Shown here: positions 16,390-24,520 of the stretch, piece after piece | Numbering within the stretch: position 1 is the first letter of the stretch | Layout: every line of letters begins with the position of its first letter | Origin: Paenibacillus polymyxa M1 | GTDB taxonomy: Bacteria; Bacillota; Bacilli; Paenibacillales; Paenibacillaceae | Reading direction: 5' to 3' | NCBI RefSeq assembly: GCF_000237325.1 | Contig: NC_017542.1 | Coordinates: 3,816,501-3,880,500 of the forward strand | Length of the DNA stretch: 64,000 nucleotides | Notes under the pieces: model-generated | What the model saw: only the letters and a program-made list of their open reading frames with translations | What the model was told of the DNA's origin: nothing | The model's database searches: none | Translations under genes and position numbers: made by a program

Positions 16390-18075
16390 TTAAATCCACC
16401 CCACTCCCTCGTTGTAATCATCACGGGACTCTGCCCGCTGCTGCTGTTTCTTCTTAAACCATTCAAACCATTTATCAGCCACCTGACGGACCTGCAACGC
16501 AATGGAATACGCCAAGATTCTGTCATCATGGCACCCACTGTCTGCCTCAGCCCTGCCGTTCTTATCGATCAGCGTCATACACTCGCTGTACAGTTTGGGG
16601 CAGTAGATATCATAGAGCTGGTCCCGAATCGCTTCTTTGAAATCACTTATCATGACTGGTCGGGTCGCTTGGTTGGTATTCCAGCCTAAACTCTTCTTGT
16701 GCATGAACAACAGCGGATAGTGGCAAGTATTGAATAACGTATTCAGAACGGATTCCCCAGTGTTGTTGTTCTCCACGGCCAATAGTGCCGTGTTGTAATA
16801 CAAACCAAGCGTGTTCAGCTTTTTACCATATAAGTCGGTGTCCCACTTGCCATGCAAAGCCGCGCACATTTCCCCTGTGCGCTCCTCAATGACATAAGCA
16901 GCATCATAGTCCCCGTCTTCCTTACCCTTGGCTGTATCGGCAGCCAACACGTACCGTTTACCTTGTTCTGGCTGTCGATACATAACCAGCTCGCCAGAAG
17001 GCGCCGGGATGATCTTGTTTTTAACAAAATCAATTTCGTGTCGGCTACCAATAGCACTGATTGCATCCCGCAAACTTTTAATAAATTTGTTGTCGAAGAT
17101 ACCTTCACCAGATAACAGAAAGGCATCGTCGGGCTCAGAAGGATACTCCTGGTCGAACTGCCGCGGATCGCCGCCACAGTCGTTCCGAATGGTATACCGC
17201 CGCCACTGCAATTGTTCGTCGTCCAGAGCATATTTTTCTTTCAGCTTCCACTCCTCTTCCGTCAGCTCAAAGCCTGGCGGTACCGGCTTGCGATAGTCAG
17301 GCATTTCGAACCACGCAAAAAAGAGCGGAGTAAAATCACTCTCGCCCTTAACGGCTGCATCCCACATTTTTTTGAACTCTTCTATGCCATTAGCTGTAGA
17401 TTCGATCACGCCCAAACTACCGGGCTCCTTGGACAGAGCTGCCAGCAGGGATAATAGATGCTTTTTTTTCTTCTTGGCTGGCCAGAATGCCACCTCTGAA
17501 GCATGCAGGTAATGGATCGTGTCCGAACGGGCAAGCACCCGGCTTTCCGCAGTCTGTACAGTGATCTTCGATTTGAGCCCCGGATTCATCCGGCGGTCCG
17601 CTGTCCGAATCGTCGGATTTTCAAAGGTGAGTTTTTTAGCATTGTTCTTTCGACTCATTGGTTTGATGATTGCCGGCACTTTTTCATAATAGAACTGGAA
17701 CATATCGTACAAGTTGCTAGAGGCATCAGAAGACTGCGCGACGATAAAGGCGTTCTTAGCCTCTTGCAGGGACGTGAAATAATAGATAAGTGCTTCCGTG
17801 ACAGTGGAAAAACCCATCTGCCGGGCTTTAAGAATGATAATACGGACAGGTTTGCCAGCTTCGATTTGTCTAAATACTTCACGGACGAATGTCCGCTGAG
17901 CATCATTGAGCGTCAGCGGCATAATGCGCCCGCTCTTCGTCTTGATCTTGAGCATACGCCAGCAGAATTGTTCAAAATCGGCTAGGATTCCCTTTAGCTC
18001 ATCCAGTTTTTCAGGCCGATCCCTTAGCCGTCGCTTGGCTCTTCTTCGATGCTCCTTAGCAAGAGTAATTACCAT
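16390..18075 (-). CDS. Terminase large subunit
   Basis: 561 aa. The ATPase domain has a Walker A-like LKARQMGFST near residue 80 and a conserved GVIESTANG segment. The nuclease domain has the first acidic motif LAADTAKGKEDGDYDAAYV and the terminal acidic motif CHDDRILAYSIAL. This is a headful or cos-cleaving DNA packaging motor, larger than the PBSX XtmB protein and with the layout of the Mu/T4-like TerL group. Start overlaps the small subunit stop by 7 bases. Confidence 0.9.
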   Translation of the reverse strand: MVITLAKEHRRRAKRRLRDRPEKLDELKGILADFEQFCWRMLKIKTKSGRIMPLTLNDAQRTFVREVFRQIEAGKPVRIIILKARQMGFSTVTEALIYYFTSLQEAKNAFIVAQSSDASSNLYDMFQFYYEKVPAIIKPMSRKNNAKKLTFENPTIRTADRRMNPGLKSKITVQTAESRVLARSDTIHYLHASEVAFWPAKKKKKHLLSLLAALSKEPGSLGVIESTANGIEEFKKMWDAAVKGESDFTPLFFAWFEMPDYRKPVPPGFELTEEEWKLKEKYALDDEQLQWRRYTIRNDCGGDPRQFDQEYPSEPDDAFLLSGEGIFDNKFIKSLRDAISAIGSRHEIDFVKNKIIPAPSGELVMYRQPEQGKRYVLAADTAKGKEDGDYDAAYVIEERTGEMCAALHGKWDTDLYGKKLNTLGLYYNTALLAVENNNTGESVLNTLFNTCHYPLLFMHKKSLGWNTNQATRPVMISDFKEAIRDQLYDIYCPKLYSECMTLIDKNGRAEADSGCHDDRILAYSIALQVRQVADKWFEWFKKKQQQRAESRDDYNEGVGWI

Positions 18076-18953
18076 TCGTCGTCATCTTCCTCATCATCAT
18101 CATCGCCTTCATCCCCTTCCGCACCGCCATAGCCTAACAACTTACGTTTCTCCAGCTCCAGCCGTTCGCGAGCAATCTCCAGCTTTTCTTCCTCCTGCTG
18201 CAAGCTGGCAATAAGGTTAATGACCCGAAGCTTTTTATCACGGGTTTTGACCAGTGCTTCTTCCTGTTTCAAAATCTTATCCAGCTTGGAAGTAGTGACG
18301 GTCATAATTTCCGTGACCTTCATACCTTCCGTTACAACGGGAAGATCAATTTGCTTCCCTGTCTTCGGGCTAGTGTAAGGAACCTTGTCCTTGCGCTGGT
18401 GTAGCTCCTGTTTGATCTTCTTTTCCTCGTCGGTCAGACCAGCTTCAAGCTGCTTGACTCGGCGCATGTGCCGTCGCTCTTGGATAGACAGCATAATAAG
18501 CTGTTCGTTGAGCTGTGCCAAAGGAGAAGTATCAATCTGATCAAACAGCTCTTGTTCGTCTTCCTCTAAGGCATCCAGAAAGATAGTTTCATACATCCCT
18601 GTCTTGAGGGCCTTCTTGTTACGATAGGGACCGCCCGGCCCACCACTATTCCCCTTGGCGTTTTGGTTACCTGGGGGAGCACCGCCGCGATTGCCAACAG
18701 CATTTTTGTTTCCCTTTGGCGCTCCCCTTGGATTAGGAGCGTTCCCTTTCGTTCCATTTGGAACGTTCCCATTGGAGGAATCAAAAACGTTCCCTTTCAA
18801 TTGATCCTGCCAGCGGTCCATAGACTTCCATTTGCGTACCCTTCCCTCAGGAATAGAAAGAGCAGCGGCGATGTCTTTTAGCTTCATCGCTCCGCCGCTC
18901 TCCAGCCACATCTGTTTTGCTTTGTCCCGTTCAGGGCTCCGTTCTCTCGCCAT
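18069..18953 (-). CDS. Terminase small subunit (YqaS-like)
   Basis: About 294 aa from the ATG at 18953 (MARERSPERDKAKQMWLES); an in-frame ATG 9 bases upstream also exists. Residues 15-50 form a helix-turn-helix (MKLKDIAAALSIPEGRVRKW), followed by the family's Gly/Asn linker (PRGAPKGNKNAVGN and related units), a helical core and an acidic tail ending DDDDEEDDDEW. It recognises the packaging start site on phage DNA. It overlaps the large subunit gene. Confidence 0.87.
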   Translation of the reverse strand: MARERSPERDKAKQMWLESGGAMKLKDIAAALSIPEGRVRKWKSMDRWQDQLKGNVFDSSNGNVPNGTKGNAPNPRGAPKGNKNAVGNRGGAPPGNQNAKGNSGGPGGPYRNKKALKTGMYETIFLDALEEDEQELFDQIDTSPLAQLNEQLIMLSIQERRHMRRVKQLEAGLTDEEKKIKQELHQRKDKVPYTSPKTGKQIDLPVVTEGMKVTEIMTVTTSKLDKILKQEEALVKTRDKKLRVINLIASLQQEEEKLEIARERLELEKRKLLGYGGAEGDEGDDDDEEDDDEW

Positions 18954-18997
18954 GCTACACAATCACCACCCCCACGAATGTAAATGATGTGACCTTG

Positions 18998-19041
18998 AAA
19001 AAAAAGAAGAAAAGCTCCAGACCATATGAAGGTCTGAAGCT
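18998..19041 (-). terminator. Rho-independent terminator after the 280-aa secreted protein gene
   Basis: Minus strand: an 11-bp stem (AGCTTCAGACC with GGTCTGGAGCT, one G-T pair), 7-base loop, then a long T-rich run. It isolates the secreted protein gene from the terminase operon 45 bases further on. Its sequence resembles the terminator at 19,961-19,992. Confidence 0.85.
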
Positions 19042-19080
19042 CCCCTTGCTTCGTTTACAGTATAAAAATTAATTCAGAAG

Positions 19081-19923
19081 CTATTGGACATCCCCAGGTT
19101 GTGAACCAACGACTCCCCAAACATGTCCATCTACTTTATAATCGGCACCCCGCCATTGAAATGTATAATATCCAGAACGCATACCAGATGAGTAGCCTTC
19201 ATCTGTGCTTCTCCAAATAACTGTGTCATGAGGAGCGATTGGTAAAGCACTGATGTATTCTTTGTTTGAACCTTCATGTGTCAAACTAACTTTGACAGGA
19301 TGGTCCGAATAGTTCTTTATACTGAGTTTGACATGTCCATGCCCCTTAGGGATAACAAAGCCAGTTGCTGCGGTAGCACCTCCGGTTAATCTGACATCAA
19401 TAACACCTATACCCCTTTGAGGCGTTACTTTGGCAGAATCAGTTCCTGACACACCCCATGCTGTGACATGCACAATATCGCCGCCAGCTCTCCACTGTAT
19501 TTCATAATTTCCAGAGCGCAGCCCTTGTGAAAAAGAATTTACACTATCCCAGGTCAAACTTTTATGAGCGCCAACAGTCTTAACAATATATTGTTTATTA
19601 CTGTCTGTATGCACCAGGCTAAAAGTCATTGTTGAATCACCTGTATTTTTTACCATAATTTTAAGATGCCCGTATCCAGGATCTAAAACAAAGCGTGATA
19701 CTGGGTTCTTCTCATTTTCGAACGTGTCATTAAAAACATCTCTTGCTCTTTGCGGAGTGATTACATGGTCACCAGTAGTTGTTTTACCAGCATTTTTGAT
19801 CGCAATACTGGATGTATTTGCAGAATCAGACGCATCTGAACTTGCACAGATCACACTCGGCACAACAACAGCCCCTAACAAACAAAAAGATAAGGCTGAT
19901 GAAAAAAATGTTTTCTTTTTCAA
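19081..19923 (-). CDS. Secreted protein with two PGYGH-type repeats
   Basis: 280 aa from a TTG start with AAAGGAG upstream. Residues 1-27 are a signal peptide (KKK, hydrophobic stretch, CASSDA). Two tandem copies of one domain follow: copy 1 about residues 52-160 (DPGYGHLKIMVKNTGDST, then GLRSGNYEIQWRAGG, then AWGVSG), copy 2 about 168-278 (PKGHGHVKLSIKNYSD, then GMRSGYYTFQWRGAD, then VWGVVG). The pattern of short strands suggests a beta-sandwich. The protein is paralogous to those at 20,084 and 23,810. I do not recognise a named family. The place between terminase and early genes, with its own terminator, suggests a lysogenic conversion gene exported by the host. Confidence 0.8.
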   Translation of the reverse strand: MKKKTFFSSALSFCLLGAVVVPSVICASSDASDSANTSSIAIKNAGKTTTGDHVITPQRARDVFNDTFENEKNPVSRFVLDPGYGHLKIMVKNTGDSTMTFSLVHTDSNKQYIVKTVGAHKSLTWDSVNSFSQGLRSGNYEIQWRAGGDIVHVTAWGVSGTDSAKVTPQRGIGVIDVRLTGGATAATGFVIPKGHGHVKLSIKNYSDHPVKVSLTHEGSNKEYISALPIAPHDTVIWRSTDEGYSSGMRSGYYTFQWRGADYKVDGHVWGVVGSQPGDVQ

Positions 19924-19960
19924 TAAATATCATTTCTCCTTTGAGTTATAAACGAAGCAA

Positions 19961-19992
19961 GAAAAGCTTCAAACCGAATGGCCTGAAGCTTT
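19961..19992 (-). terminator. Rho-independent terminator after the 166-aa secreted protein gene
   Basis: Minus strand: GAAAGCTTCAGGCC pairs with GGTTTGAAGCTTTTC, followed by TTGC. The flanking sequence and stem are recognisably the same as those of the terminator at 18,998-19,041, which suggests that gene and terminator were duplicated together. Confidence 0.75.
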
Positions 19993-20083
19993 CTCACCTC
20001 GTTCCAGTATAAGTAAAAAAGTTCTCCAATCAAGCGAGATACCAGTTAGCTTTTTTTATACAAAACTTTATAACTTGGTTTAA

Positions 20084-20584
20084 TTAAAGTTCATCTGAGC
20101 TAGTGGCTGATATACCCCAAGCTGTGGCGTCTACATAAGCTCCGCCAGCACGCCATTGTATTTCATAGTCTCCTGCGCGCATTCCGTTTGAAAAGCTATC
20201 CGTGCTATACCAAGTAAATGGTTCACCAGCACCTACATACTTGGTAAGTAAATAATCCCCACTATTGACATGCCTTAAGGTAAAAGTAAGCGTCGCCTTG
20301 GTGTTGTTTTTTACACGCAGCTTAACATGACCATATCCAGGAGATATGGAGAACTCTGTTAATGGCGACTTGCCGTCAAGGACCACATTAAAAAGGTCTT
20401 TTGTTTTAAAAAGACCCACATCATGATTACCAGGTGTTTTCACTTCATCATGGTTCCCGTAAGTCGATGTATTTGCGGAAGTACTTACAGCATCGGAATC
20501 CGCAAAAATTGCATTGGGTACGGCAACAGCCCCGCCAATAATACCTAAAGCTAAGGCTGATGCAATTAAATGTTTCTTCTTCAA
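20084..20584 (-). CDS. Secreted single-domain PGYGH protein
   Basis: 166 aa from a TTG start with GGAGG at good spacing. The signal peptide is KKKHLIASALALGIIGG followed by AVAVPNAIFADSDA. The mature part has one copy of the repeat seen twice in the neighbour: SPGYGHVKLRVKNNTKATLT, FTWYSTDSFSNGMRAGDYEI and AWGISATS. Middle residues are nearly the same as copy 1 of the 280-aa protein (SFSxGxRxGxYEIQWRAGG). Unrecognised family; export is clear, function is not. Confidence 0.8.
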   Translation of the reverse strand: MKKKHLIASALALGIIGGAVAVPNAIFADSDAVSTSANTSTYGNHDEVKTPGNHDVGLFKTKDLFNVVLDGKSPLTEFSISPGYGHVKLRVKNNTKATLTFTLRHVNSGDYLLTKYVGAGEPFTWYSTDSFSNGMRAGDYEIQWRAGGAYVDATAWGISATSSDEL

Positions 20585-20729
20585 AGCTTATTCCTCCTAT
20601 ATTTGTATATTAAACTACCTCCTCATACTACTAAAAGATTCCATGTTTTTAATTTTTCTTACAATAAAATCATATTATTGTTTAATAAATCCATATTTAT
20701 GAATCAGATAGCAAGATTATTATGTGCTT

Positions 20730-20948
20730 TTACAACTCATCCTTTTGAAGCTTAATATCCAATTCAATCAGACGATCCAAGTCCTGAACCGTCTGCATTT
20801 TTATATTTCCAGCCTGCAGGTCTTTAACCCACTGAGCAATGCCAGCCTTAACAATCTTTCGGTACTGCGCCTTGGATTCGAGGATTCCCTCGACGATCTC
20901 TATCTCACGTTGTAGTAATGCATCTTGTTGTTCGTTGTCTGTTCCCAT
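20730..20948 (-). CDS. Small helical phage protein
   Basis: 72 aa, ATG at 20948 with AGGGATA upstream. Highly charged and helical (LLQREIEIVEGILESKAQYR, LDRLIELDIKLQKDEL), with no membrane segment. It could form a coiled coil. Small helical proteins at this place often precede terminases, but I do not recognise the family. It starts where the candidate opposite-strand RNA promoter begins. Confidence 0.6.
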   Translation of the reverse strand: MGTDNEQQDALLQREIEIVEGILESKAQYRKIVKAGIAQWVKDLQAGNIKMQTVQDLDRLIELDIKLQKDEL

Positions 20949-20983
20949 TGTCGTATCCCTCGGATTTCCTATATACTGGAATG

Positions 20984-21085
20984 CGAGACAGCGGATGTTC
21001 GCAAAATGCCACGCGTGGCGGGCCGCTGTCTCAGCCGGGGGATACCCTGGGTGAATGGGAGGACGTTAGCGCGTCCTCCTTTTTC
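20984..21085 (+). ncRNA. Candidate structured small RNA with promoter and terminator
   Basis: The 142-base gap between a methyltransferase gene and a small gene holds, on the plus strand, a promoter-like pair (TTGTCG at 20948-20953, 18 bases, TATACT at 20972-20977). About 100 bases follow with four helices: an outer 10-bp stem GAGACAGCGG/CCGCTGTCTC (20985-20994, 21023-21032) enclosing the palindrome GCCACGCGTGGC (21008-21019); a 6-bp stem with GATA loop (21035-21050); and a terminator GGAGGACG/CGTCCTCC plus T run (21058-21084). All surrounding genes are on the other strand. It could instead be a packaging-site structure or a leader on the minus strand, but the T run only fits the plus strand. 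Confidence 0.55.
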
Positions 21086-21156
21086 CTATTCTACGGGTTC
21101 AGCCCGATGCAACAGGACTGGCTCAATACCAGTACTCTCTAGGAAACGTTTCTTAA

Positions 21157-22389
21157 TTACATCGCAGAAAATCGGGTCCAATTCCAAGTCCGGCATGTCC
21201 GATCCATCTGCTCACAGGTCATAAGTGTGGAGCCACTACCGCCGAAGAAATCGACAACCTCGTCACCACGCTGGCTGCTGTTTCTGATTGGGATGGCCAA
21301 CAGATCAAGAGGCTTTTGGGTGGGATGAACGTACTTGTTCACATCGCCCCTTGAAACCTCCCATACTGTCTCAGGCAGCGGGTCCTCAACAGGTAAACCA
21401 GCCTTCCAGACAGTTGTCTGTGTCCGATCACCGTACCAGGCAGGAGCTTTGCCCTTCAGGTGGGCATAAAAGACCGGCTCATGTTTATAGCGGTACTGTG
21501 CCCAGCCGAATGTGGCCGCATTCTTAACCCAGACGCATTGTGTCCGGACGACGATGCTAGCTGCGTTCATCGCATCCTCGAACTCCCGATGATAGGATGA
21601 AGGATGGAATACATATATAGCTGCAGTCGGCTGCATTACCACTGCATAGTTGGAAAAAACGGCATACAAAAAGCCCGCGAAGTCCTCAGCGGGCATGTTG
21701 TCGTTCATTATGCTGCTACGGCCATCAGCGGCCAGACGCTCTGAAACACTCTCAACGGCCACATTATAAGGTGGATCAGTGACCACTAGCGCCGCGTTGG
21801 CTCCGTCCATCAAAAGTGTCACATCATCAGGATTGGTTGCATCTCCACACACTAATCGATGCCGACCAAGCTGCCATACATCCCCGTGCCTGGTCTCCGG
21901 CTCCTTGATTTCATCTAAAGCACGCTGGACGTCAAAGTCATCATCGGTAACCGGAAGGTCCAAGGCTTCATCCTGTGGCACGGTAAACTCTGCCGCCAGA
22001 TCCTCGAACTCTTCCAAATCGAAACCGGACAGGACCAGATCCGCTCCACTCATCTGCAAATCATCAAGCAATCGATAAAGGGCTTGATCATCCCATAGGC
22101 CGGAAACTTTGTTAAGCGCCAGATTGAGAAGCTTTTCCTGCTGATCGTCCAGGTCAACAACACTTACAGTCAGCTCCGTATGACCCAGCTCGTTGACCAT
22201 GATCTTATAGCGTTGATGGCCTCCAACCATGTTCCCGGTACGTTCGTTCCAGACAATGGGCTCCACATAACCAAAGGATTCAATGCTGGCTTTCAGCTTT
22301 TCATACTCTGGATCACCACGCTGAAGGTCAGCCCGCGGGTTATATGCTGCTGCGTTGATTTGTTCGATTGGTAGGACTCTGAATTCCAC
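21157..22389 (-). CDS. ParB-like domain fused to DNA methyltransferase; frameshifted near C-terminus
   Basis: 410 aa as read, GTG start with AAAGGAG. Residues 1-90 are a ParB/Srx-like domain (NPRADLQRGDPEYEKLKASI, GHQRYKIM). Residues about 165-400 are a beta-class N6-adenine or N4-cytosine methyltransferase, with motif IV TDPPYNV near residue 207 and the later motif I DFFGGSGSTL near residue 385. After CEQMDRTCRT the frame turns into WNWTRFSAM and stops at 21157. One frame over it continues MELDPIFCDVIKKRFLESTG-like and ends at a TAG at 21091, so a base is missing near 21186. The catalytic motifs are intact. Such fusions are common in phages and may protect phage DNA from restriction. Confidence 0.82.
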   Translation of the reverse strand: MEFRVLPIEQINAAAYNPRADLQRGDPEYEKLKASIESFGYVEPIVWNERTGNMVGGHQRYKIMVNELGHTELTVSVVDLDDQQEKLLNLALNKVSGLWDDQALYRLLDDLQMSGADLVLSGFDLEEFEDLAAEFTVPQDEALDLPVTDDDFDVQRALDEIKEPETRHGDVWQLGRHRLVCGDATNPDDVTLLMDGANAALVVTDPPYNVAVESVSERLAADGRSSIMNDNMPAEDFAGFLYAVFSNYAVVMQPTAAIYVFHPSSYHREFEDAMNAASIVVRTQCVWVKNAATFGWAQYRYKHEPVFYAHLKGKAPAWYGDRTQTTVWKAGLPVEDPLPETVWEVSRGDVNKYVHPTQKPLDLLAIPIRNSSQRGDEVVDFFGGSGSTLMTCEQMDRTCRTWNWTRFSAM

Positions 22390-22475
22390 GATTTGAATCT
22401 CCTTTCATTTATCTCCACCTTTCTGTTAGTTCATCACGACCACTATAGTGAGAACAAGAGAAGGGAGAAAGCTAC

Positions 22476-22577
22476 ATGCTTACCACACTGAGTTTAACAA
22501 TTCCATTCATCTGCTTGACGTTGGTTGTTTACTTCATCTATAAAATCATTGCTGTAGTCATCAAAAACTCAAGGTAA
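22476..22577 (+). CDS. 33-aa hydrophobic peptide, candidate type I toxin-like
   Basis: Short gene on the strand opposite to its neighbours. ATG at 22476 with AAGGGAG 8 bases upstream and a TATAGT -10-like box at 22444. The peptide has one membrane segment of about 22 residues (IPFICLTLVVYFIYKIIAVV) and a basic tail KNSR. A terminator hairpin follows at once. Size, layout and prophage setting recall TxpA/BsrG-type toxins, but the sequence does not match a family I know and I cannot confirm an antisense RNA. It could equally be a small membrane peptide with another role. Confidence 0.5.
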   Translation: MLTTLSLTIPFICLTLVVYFIYKIIAVVIKNSR

Positions 22578-22585
22578 AACAAAGA

Positions 22586-22608
22586 GGGCAGACCATGACG
22601 GTTTGCCC
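22586..22608 (+). terminator. Terminator hairpin after the 33-aa peptide gene
   Basis: GGGCAGACC pairs with GGTTTGCCC around a 5-base loop, 8 bases after the peptide stop, with a moderately T-rich 3' flank on plus and TCTTTGTTTT on minus. It could serve either strand. Confidence 0.6.
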
Positions 22609-22799
22609 TGTATTTGTGTTGAGTTGGTTTCCGTTATTCGGGTGAGTAGCTAATAGGCTGTCAGAGCGTGTGTATGCCCTCTATCTGCTCTCTTCTGCAC
22701 TCATTCCGGCATTCGTCCGTGTAGAAGAAAGAACTCTCAAAACGGCTCATATTTGGTCGTATGATGGCAAAAGAAAAAGACCACGATGGGTGCTTAGTA

Positions 22800-23162
22800 T
22801 TATTTCATACTATTCACTAACTTTATTGCTTTTGCTTGTAATTCCTCAATGGATTCACTGTACTCCGCGTAGTCTCGATAAACTCCTGAGCCTAGTCTTC
22901 TTCCATAACCCAAATACTCAACCCAAGCTTCAAGCAATGCTTGGTATGTTCCGTTTAAATGATTTAATTGACTCTTCTCACCAACATAACCATTCCCAGC
23001 ATTAAATGTTTCATACCTTACAGCATATTTGCTGCCATCATTAGTGAATGGTATGAGTTTTGGGGTACCGTCAAAATCAATAATCAAAGAATTATGTCTA
23101 TCATCATTTCCTTTTTGCAATACGTCTGCAACTTCTTCTTTTGTAAAATATGGCTTAATCAT
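22800..23162 (-). CDS. Hypothetical phage protein
   Basis: 120 aa, ATG at 23162 with AAGGAG. A soluble, charged protein: N-terminal helix (FTKEEVADVLQKGNDDRHN), strands (SLIIDFDGTPKLIPF), and a C-terminal helix (SIEELQAKAIKLVNSMK). The segment EYLGYGRRLGSGVYRDYAEY is notable for Tyr and Gly. No recognised family and no partner visible. Base composition is AT-rich like the nearby accessory genes. Confidence 0.65.
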   Translation of the reverse strand: MIKPYFTKEEVADVLQKGNDDRHNSLIIDFDGTPKLIPFTNDGSKYAVRYETFNAGNGYVGEKSQLNHLNGTYQALLEAWVEYLGYGRRLGSGVYRDYAEYSESIEELQAKAIKLVNSMK

Positions 23163-23195
23163 TATATCTCTCCTTTCGTCTTACACACTTCGACA

Positions 23196-23309
23196 TTAGG
23201 AAAGTTTTTCCTCTTTAACACATGGTCTCAAACAAAACTGTTTAACACCATCCCATCTCCCCCAAACACAACCTTTGCATTTTTTCGGCTGTTTTGGTGG
23301 GCCTTTCAT
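23196..23309 (-). CDS. 37-aa four-cysteine small protein
   Basis: Read from the ATG at 23309, preceded by GAAAGGA 10 bases upstream. The larger open frame to 23432 has a Lys-rich, low-complexity upstream part that I judge non-coding. The protein has CKGC, a WGRWDG middle and CLRPC, i.e. C-x2-C ... C-x3-C, the layout of a small zinc ribbon common in phages. Function unknown. Confidence 0.5.
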   Translation of the reverse strand: MKGPPKQPKKCKGCVWGRWDGVKQFCLRPCVKEEKLS

Positions 23310-23809
23310 GTATAGCAAAATTCCTTTCTTCTGCTTCTTCTTCAAACCTTTCAAACCTTTCAAGGCATTGAAAAAAGCCACCCAAATGAGTGACTTGTAT
23401 CTGCCTATGTATTTAGAGCACCAAATGAACAAAGGCGCTTATTTAAAACCCGAAAAAAGAAACAGCGATAGGTTCTATTCCCGCAAGCGGGATGCAAAAC
23501 GCTACGCTGTTGCATAAAAGCATTTGTACTTAGTTACTAGAGAGGAAGAACAAGACCATTTTACAAATTGCTAAAAATGGCCGTCAAAGAACAAAAACCG
23601 GGCAATACCGGAAAATGGGCAATTAAACCATTATAAGCTGGCTTTTGCTCACTTTCTCGATATTACTCGTCCTAAACGATTCTCTCACCCAGTTTATCCT
23701 CATCACCGGAAGCCATTACATCCCAACTTGAATCACAAAAGAATGCGCCCATTGTTGTATGTTCGGGCTCGGGTTGGTCGACCTCTTCAATGCATACTTT
23801 ATGATAAGA
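23310..23809. other. 500-base stretch without a supported gene
   Basis: AT-rich. Short open frames exist on both strands, none with a good ribosome site plus protein-like composition. A repeated CTTTCAAAC unit (TTCAAACCTTTCAAACCTTTCAAGG near 23341-23365, three loose copies) and a CCGGGCAATACCGG hairpin near 23599-23612 are the only structures I noted. Confidence 0.5.
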
Positions 23810-24322
23810 TTATTGCAATTCTCCTTTAGCATTGGCTATGCGAACTGAAAGGCCGCCCTTCATAACACCGCCGGGTGAAGTAAGGTTTACATAGAAACTA
23901 CCAACAGGCCAAGTACTTTCGTTGATTTCATCAAATACTTTACCTGGCTTTATTTTTCCTTTCATCTTAACTGGGCCACTAGCTGACCCCTGGGTTACTG
24001 TTATATTAAACGGGGCATCCCCATCATTGTATACATACACTCTAGCATATCCGTATCCCGGATCAATGTAGAAACGCTCTGACATGTCAGTATTCCCAAG
24101 AGACTTGTTAAGTACCTTATTCGTGTCTTTAGGAGCAATAACATGATCCCCCGGTTTTGGTGTATTCACCTCAGTAGATTCATTTGCAGCTTGAACTACT
24201 GGCGCTGAGTCTATAGTAGCTGAACTTATACTACTGATAACTGAAGAAGTACAACCAGTTAACGATAATACAGCAGCTAAAGGCAAGACAGCAAAGAAAG
24301 GAGTCATTCTACTTTTTTCCAT
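23810..24322 (-). CDS. Lipoprotein of the PGYG family
   Basis: 170 aa. Lipoprotein signal: basic MEKSR, a hydrophobic core, lipobox LTGC with Cys at about residue 24. The mature part shares GDHVIAPKDTNKVLNKSLGN with the GDHVITPQRARDVFNDTF of the 280-aa protein, and FYIDPGYGYARVYVYNDGDA with that protein's PGYGH core, so it is a third, more distant paralogue attached to the membrane. Own promoter at 24,371-24,399. Function unknown; an exported surface factor of the lysogen is inferred. Confidence 0.75.
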   Translation of the reverse strand: MEKSRMTPFFAVLPLAAVLSLTGCTSSVISSISSATIDSAPVVQAANESTEVNTPKPGDHVIAPKDTNKVLNKSLGNTDMSERFYIDPGYGYARVYVYNDGDAPFNITVTQGSASGPVKMKGKIKPGKVFDEINESTWPVGSFYVNLTSPGGVMKGGLSVRIANAKGELQ

Positions 24323-24370
24323 ATTATAAACCTACTTTTTTCAATTTCAAAGAAAATTTCATATAATAAT

Positions 24371-24399
24371 ATTATAAGGTTTATTTTGTAATTTTCCAA
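24371..24399 (-). promoter_or_regulatory. Sigma-A-like promoter for the lipoprotein gene
   Basis: Minus strand TTGGAA, 17 bases, TATAAT. The -10 ends about 48 bases upstream of the lipoprotein ATG. A TTGACA also lies 12 bases further upstream (24,405-24,412) without a well-placed -10. This gives the gene expression independent of the phage late operon, as expected for lysogenic conversion. Confidence 0.65.
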
Positions 24400-24495
24400 G
24401 AAGGATTTGTCAATCCCCTTAACTTAGATCCTCTTTTAGATGCCGTGCCCTCTCACCGGAATCATGTCCTCCTAATATGGTTTTATAGAGAAATC

Positions 24496-24520
24496 AAAAA
24501 GGCCGGCACATTGGCCGACC
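24496..24520 (-). terminator. Terminator downstream of the CBASS operon
   Basis: Minus strand GGTCGGC/GCCGGCC stem with a 6-base loop followed by TTTTTGA. It lies 145 bases past the effector stop and closes the two-gene unit. Between effector and terminator, one frame reads a protein-like stretch (ENYDRYLTGKCPVYGPPLDF) without a start codon. Confidence 0.8.

Noticed and set aside
22670..23005. 111-codon frame on plus strand with hydrophobic middle
   Set aside because: It overlaps a better supported minus-strand gene with a strong ribosome site, has none itself, and its composition is not protein-like at the end.
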